NCBI GenBank assembly: GCA_963762825.1
Contig: CAVXLZ010000001.1
Span: forward strand, 1,054,001 to 1,118,000
Reading direction: 5' to 3'
From: Miltoncostaea sp963762825
Lineage (GTDB): Bacteria; Actinomycetota; Thermoleophilia; Miltoncostaeales; Miltoncostaeaceae
Length of the DNA: 64,000 bases
Below, piece after piece: positions 60,604 through 64,000 of the stretch. The notes beneath the pieces were generated by a model. That model did not search any database. It saw nothing but the letters and a program-made list of their open reading frames with translations, and was not told the origin of the DNA. Each line of letters starts with the position of its first letter. The first letter of the stretch is position 1. The translations under genes and the position numbers were made by a program.

Positions 60604-61238
60604 CGAACCGCCTCGGCCATGTTGCGCACGAGCGCGTCGAGCTCCTCCATCCGGAGCGTCTGGCTCACACGGTTGACGATCAGGCGGGCAGACGACAGGA
60701 AGATCTCCTCGCGCTCGACGAGGCCGTTCTCGCGCAGGGTCCGGCCGGTGGCCACGAGGTCAACGATGCCGTGGGCGAGACCGACCAGCGGGGCCAGCTC
60801 GACCGAACCGTTCACCTTGACGACCTCCGCCTGTCGTCCGGTGGACGTGAAGTAGCCGGTGGCGCAGATCGGATACTTCGTGGCCACCCGCACCACGCCG
60901 AGGTGCTCCAGCGCTGCCGGGGTGGGATCCTCTCCTGCCCGGGTCGCATAGACCATCCGGCAATCGCCGAAGCCGAGATCGAGCACCTCGTAGACGTCGG
61001 GGTCTCGCTCTCGCAGGACGTCCTTTCCGACGATGCCGAGATCGGCCGCACCGCTCTCGACGTACGTCGGGACGTCGCTCGGACGGGTGGTGATGAATGT
61101 GGTCCCGCTCGAGCTCTCCACGATCAGGCGCCGACCCGCGTCGCGCAGGGGCTCGACGTCCACGCCCGCTCGCTCGAGCACGTCGACCGAGCCGGGAAGA
61201 AGCGCCCCCAGCGGGACGCAGATCCTCAGTCCCGCCAT
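60600..61238 (-). CDS. hisG: ATP phosphoribosyltransferase, short form (HisG-S)
   Basis: First step of histidine synthesis. The 212-residue length and absence of the C-terminal regulatory domain mark the short form, which works as a complex with HisZ, encoded just upstream. Core motifs: VPLGALLPGSVDVLERAGVD, ADLGIVGKDVLRE, and the PRPP loop in GIVDLVATGRTLRENGL. Its start overlaps the hisZ end by 13 bases. Confidence 0.95.
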   Translation of the reverse strand: MAGLRICVPLGALLPGSVDVLERAGVDVEPLRDAGRRLIVESSSGTTFITTRPSDVPTYVESGAADLGIVGKDVLRERDPDVYEVLDLGFGDCRMVYATRAGEDPTPAALEHLGVVRVATKYPICATGYFTSTGRQAEVVKVNGSVELAPLVGLAHGIVDLVATGRTLRENGLVEREEIFLSSARLIVNRVSQTLRMEELDALVRNMAEAVR

Positions 61239-62485
61239 CCGGCCACATCCTGCAGATGCGCGACCTCGCGCGTTCGTCCGGTCAGTCGATCGATGACCGA
61301 GTATCCGCCCTCGATCCGGCGGGCGACCCAGCGCCAGCCGTCCGCCGCGGCGAGCGCCTCAGGATCGGCGGTGCCCTCGTCCGACACGGCCACGACGGCG
61401 ATCCCCGCGGAGCGGACCGGTGCGGCTGCCGCCGGGTCGCCGTCGAGACCGCCGGCGAGGACGATCCCGGAGCGCAGTGCGCTCGGACAGGCGTCGGCGG
61501 CGATCAGCCCCTGGTGCAGCAGATCGAGGGTGATCCCGAATCCCACGGCGGGGCGGTCGCAGCCGAACCGCGCGCCGAGGCCGTCATAGCGGCCGCCCAT
61601 CGCGATCGGGGTTCCGACTCCCGGTGCGTAGGCCTCGAACACCACGCCCGAATAGTAGGTCCACTCCCGCAGCACGCCGAGGTCGAGGATGACCGCATCG
61701 TCGGCCCCGTGCTCGGCGATGAGGGAGAGTGTGCGTGCGAGGCGCTCGCAGGCACCCGCCGCCGAGGGCACCTCGGTGGTGATCCGAGCGAGCACCTCGG
61801 GCCCGCCGCGCAGCGACGGCAGGTCGCAGAGCAGAGCCGACCCCGGGCCCGTGGGGAGGACGGCCCGCGCGAGGCGCCGCCACTCGACGAAGTTCCTTGC
61901 TGCGAGCGCTCCGCCGAGATCCCTCCGGATCTCGGGCGCGATGCCGAGACCGTCCAGCACGGCGGCCATCAGCGAGACATCTCCCACTGCCACCCGCAGG
62001 CCGGGAAGGCCGGCGGATCGAAGGCTCTCCACCAACAGGGCGAGCACCTCGGCGTCGGCGCCCGCACCCTCCTCCCCCACCAACTCGATCCCGGCCTGCC
62101 TTTGCTCGGACGCCCGCGGGCGACCCGGCGCGGGTGGGCGGAATGCGCGGGCGACGTAGGACACGCGAACCGGACCGGGGTGATCGGCCATCCGCGTCGC
62201 GATCAGGCGTGCCACCGGGATGGTGAGATCGGGCCGCAGCACCACGACGCGGCCGCCCTCGTCGAACAGCCGGAACGTGTCGCGCAGGCGCCCCTCCTGG
62301 GCACGATCGACCACGTCGGCGAACTCCAGCACCGGCGTCATCACCTCCCGGTAGCCGAACGCCTCGAACCGCGCACGAAGAGCAGCCTCGATCCCCCGGA
62401 GCTCCTCGGCCTCGACCGCCAGGACATCCTTGCCCCCCGAAGGCAGGGCGGCCCCGCGCCCCGCGTCCGACTCACTCACGAACAC
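61226..62485 (-). CDS. hisZ: ATP phosphoribosyltransferase regulatory subunit
   Basis: HisS paralogue that binds histidine and gives feedback control to the short HisG. The 419-residue protein has a class II synthetase core (FEAFGYREVMTPVLEFADVV, RLFDEGGRVVVLRPDLTIPV, MGGRYDGLGARFGCDRPAVG, then FGI). It lacks the tRNA-reading C-terminal domain in its usual form, although about 90 extra residues follow. Start overlaps the murA end by 14 bases. Confidence 0.92.
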   Translation of the reverse strand: MFVSESDAGRGAALPSGGKDVLAVEAEELRGIEAALRARFEAFGYREVMTPVLEFADVVDRAQEGRLRDTFRLFDEGGRVVVLRPDLTIPVARLIATRMADHPGPVRVSYVARAFRPPAPGRPRASEQRQAGIELVGEEGAGADAEVLALLVESLRSAGLPGLRVAVGDVSLMAAVLDGLGIAPEIRRDLGGALAARNFVEWRRLARAVLPTGPGSALLCDLPSLRGGPEVLARITTEVPSAAGACERLARTLSLIAEHGADDAVILDLGVLREWTYYSGVVFEAYAPGVGTPIAMGGRYDGLGARFGCDRPAVGFGITLDLLHQGLIAADACPSALRSGIVLAGGLDGDPAAAAPVRSAGIAVVAVSDEGTADPEALAAADGWRWVARRIEGGYSVIDRLTGRTREVAHLQDVAGWRD

Positions 62486-63758
62486 GCTCGATGTCGGCGC
62501 CGAGGTCGCGCAGTCGTTGGTCGATCCGCTCGTAGCCGCGATCGATCTGACCGACGTTGCCGATGACGCTCACGCCCTCGGCGGCGAGACTGGCGATGAG
62601 CATCGACATGCCGGCCCGGATGTCCGGGCTCTCGAGGCGCTCCCCGAAGAGCTGGGACGGCCCGCTCACAAGCACCCTGTGGGGATCGCAGAGAACGATG
62701 CGAGCTCCCATCGCGACCAGTTTGTCCACGAAGAAGAGGCGGTTCTCGAACATCTTCTCGAAGATCATCACGGTGCCGTGCGTCTGGGTGGCGACCGCGG
62801 TCGCGATGCTGGTGAGGTCGGCGGGGAACGCCGGCCAGATGCCATCGTCGATCTTCGGGATCGCATCGCCCTCGTCGGAGACGACGCGCAGGTCCTGGTC
62901 GGGCGGCACCCTCAGGGTGTCGCCCTGCATCTCCACGCGGATGCCCATCCGGGCGAAGGTCAGGTTGATCATGCGCAGATCGTCCGCGCGGACGTCGGTG
63001 ATCGTCAGATCCGACCCGGTGATCGCTCCGAGACCGATGAAGGAGGCGATCTCTATGTGGTCGGGGCCGATCCGGAAGCGCCCGCCCCGAAGTCGCTCCA
63101 CCCCGTCGATCACGAGGCGGTTGGTGCCGATCCCCTCGATCCGCCCTCCGAGCTCCACCAGGAAGCGCGCGAGATCTTGAACGTGGGGCTCGCTCGCCGC
63201 GTTGAGGATGACGGTCCGGCCGGTGGCGATCACCGCGGCCATGAGCGCGTTCTCGGTGGCCGTGACGGACGCCTCGTCCAGGAAGATCTCCGTACCGCGC
63301 AACCCCGTGTGACGCAGCGCGTAGCTGCGGTTCACCTCGCACTCGGCGCCGAGGGCGCGGAATGCCAGCAGGTGGGTGTCCACGCGCCTGCGGCCGATGA
63401 AGTCGCCTCCGGCGAGGGGGAGTTCGACCTCGCCGCAGCGGGCGAGCAGGGGGCCTGCCAGCAGGAGCGATGCGCGCAGACGGCGGCAGAGATCGGGGTC
63501 GAGGTGCGTGGTGCGGACCCTGTCGGCACGCAGCGCGAGCGCGTTGGGTCCCTCGTCGCGGACGCTGACACCGAGATCGTCGAGCAACGCGAGCATGACG
63601 TGGACGTCGAGGATGTCGGGGACGTTCTCGAGCACCACCTCCTCGTCCGTGAGAAGGCAGGCGGCAAGGATCGGCAGAGCGGCGTTCTTGTTGCCGCTCG
63701 GCACAACGGTGCCGGACAGCGCACGGCCGCCCCGGATGACCAGCCTGTCCTGACTCAC
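62472..63758 (-). CDS. murA: UDP-N-acetylglucosamine 1-carboxyvinyltransferase with Cys-to-Asp active site
   Basis: First committed step of peptidoglycan synthesis, adding enolpyruvate from PEP to UDP-GlcNAc. The 428-residue enzyme has VVPSGNKNAALPILAACLLT (K24), LRASLLLAGPLLARCGEVEL and the catalytic loop LAGGDFIGRRRVDTHL. The loop normally reads G-G-C; here residue 119 is Asp. In known enzymes (for example Mycobacterium and Chlamydia) this change keeps activity and gives fosfomycin resistance, because the drug alkylates the cysteine. GTG start. The gene heads the his operon, overlapping hisZ by 14 bases. Confidence 0.94.
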   Translation of the reverse strand: MSQDRLVIRGGRALSGTVVPSGNKNAALPILAACLLTDEEVVLENVPDILDVHVMLALLDDLGVSVRDEGPNALALRADRVRTTHLDPDLCRRLRASLLLAGPLLARCGEVELPLAGGDFIGRRRVDTHLLAFRALGAECEVNRSYALRHTGLRGTEIFLDEASVTATENALMAAVIATGRTVILNAASEPHVQDLARFLVELGGRIEGIGTNRLVIDGVERLRGGRFRIGPDHIEIASFIGLGAITGSDLTITDVRADDLRMINLTFARMGIRVEMQGDTLRVPPDQDLRVVSDEGDAIPKIDDGIWPAFPADLTSIATAVATQTHGTVMIFEKMFENRLFFVDKLVAMGARIVLCDPHRVLVSGPSQLFGERLESPDIRAGMSMLIASLAAEGVSVIGNVGQIDRGYERIDQRLRDLGADIERVRE

Positions 63759-63772
63759 GGCCGTGGAAGCTA
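63756..63772 (-). promoter_or_regulatory. Possible near-leaderless promoter of murA, sharing the upstream stop codon
   Basis: On the minus strand TAGCTT (63772-63767), eight bases, then GTG at 63758. The TAG is the stop codon of the upstream aminotransferase. Spacing is one base longer than at the other sites. Confidence 0.35.
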
Positions 63773-64000
63773 GCAGCCGTCGCGGGCGATCGCCGCAACG
63801 CCGTCCACCAGCCGCCGAAGGTCATCGTCGTCGGTGAAGAACCCGGGTGATGCACGCAACGCGGCAGGACGATCGAGCCAACGCACCACGACGCCCCGCG
63901 CGGCGAGCGCGACGCAGGCCTCCTGGGCGACGACACCGGGAATGACGAAGGTCACGAGACCGGCCTGGCGGCCACCCGGAGTCAGCACCCGGACTCCCGG
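63770..64000 (-). CDS. C-terminal part of a class V aminotransferase-like protein (partial)
   Basis: The gene enters from the right edge and stops at 63770; 76 residues are visible. The sequence (VLTPGGRQAGLVTFVIPGVV, then ARGVVVRWLDRPAALRASPG and FFTDDDDLRRLVDGVAAIA) is the small C-terminal domain of class V PLP aminotransferases of the isopenicillin-N-epimerase/cysteine-desulfurase-like kind. The PLP lysine lies outside the window, so the exact reaction cannot be told. The GTG at 63988 is an internal codon, not the start. Confidence 0.75.
   Translation of the reverse strand, partial: PGVRVLTPGGRQAGLVTFVIPGVVAQEACVALAARGVVVRWLDRPAALRASPGFFTDDDDLRRLVDGVAAIARDGC

Overview
This window looks like a chromosomal segment of a very GC-rich actinobacterium, most probably a deep-branching one of the Thermoleophilia type (Solirubrobacterales or Miltoncostaeales relatives). 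The evidence is indirect: G/C-ending codons throughout, SepF, a GarA-like FHA protein next to a MerR regulator and pgsA, an RsiG-like protein, a short HisG that needs HisZ, an archaeal/eukaryote-type ProRS and a DipZ-type CcdA-thioredoxin protein. No ribosomal RNA, CRISPR array or intact mobile element is present.

Layout. 0.2-8.4 kb holds a leftward aspS-hisS-membrane protein-formiminotransferase operon and a divergent pair of ABC half-exporters. 8.5-15.1 kb is the most accessory part: tRNA-Gln and tRNA-Glu, a terminator, a decayed tyrosine integrase, a chemoreceptor, a HipBA-type toxin-antitoxin pair, a tiny glycine-rich secreted peptide and a secreted HEYGH protein. 15.2-27.6 kb is mixed: TerC, a GH15 glycosidase, a RodZ-like protein, a J-domain protein, a subtilase, PilZ, GNAT, ferritin, a lipoprotein, M32 carboxypeptidase and an RlpA-like protein. 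27.5-31.1 kb reads leftward: tRNA-Pro, pgsA, RsiG-like, FHA, MerR, apt, polyphosphate glucokinase. 31.2-43.2 kb holds proS, ispG, a BTAD/SARP-ATPase regulator with a divergent methyltransferase, dxr-rseP and dipZ. 44.1-64 kb is almost one leftward housekeeping block. In order of transcription it runs murA-hisZ-hisG-hisD-hisB-hisH-hisA-hisF-ridA, then cca-pgeF-yggS-sepF-proC-yggT-lspA fusion-rluD, then rpsB-tsf-pyrH-frr-uppS-cdsA-M42 peptidase.

How genes work together. Most operon junctions are 4-base GTGA overlaps or TGATG-type overlaps, so translational coupling is likely. MEP-pathway genes (dxr, ispG) and uppS supply and use isoprenoid precursors for the cell wall. murA, rseP, cdsA, pgsA, lspA and sepF serve the envelope and division. 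The his block lacks hisC and hisI/hisE here.

The most informative non-gene signal is a recurring start arrangement: a TANNNT-like -10 box, 6-7 bases, then the start codon, which predicts leaderless mRNAs for about a dozen genes. In three cases the TAA or TAG stop codon of the upstream gene forms the first bases of the -10 box. Other points worth checking are a tandem array of GGTCC/GGACC palindromes at 43.8-43.9 kb, single-base frame breaks in proS and dipZ, a DUF167-LspA fusion and a MurA whose catalytic cysteine is aspartate.
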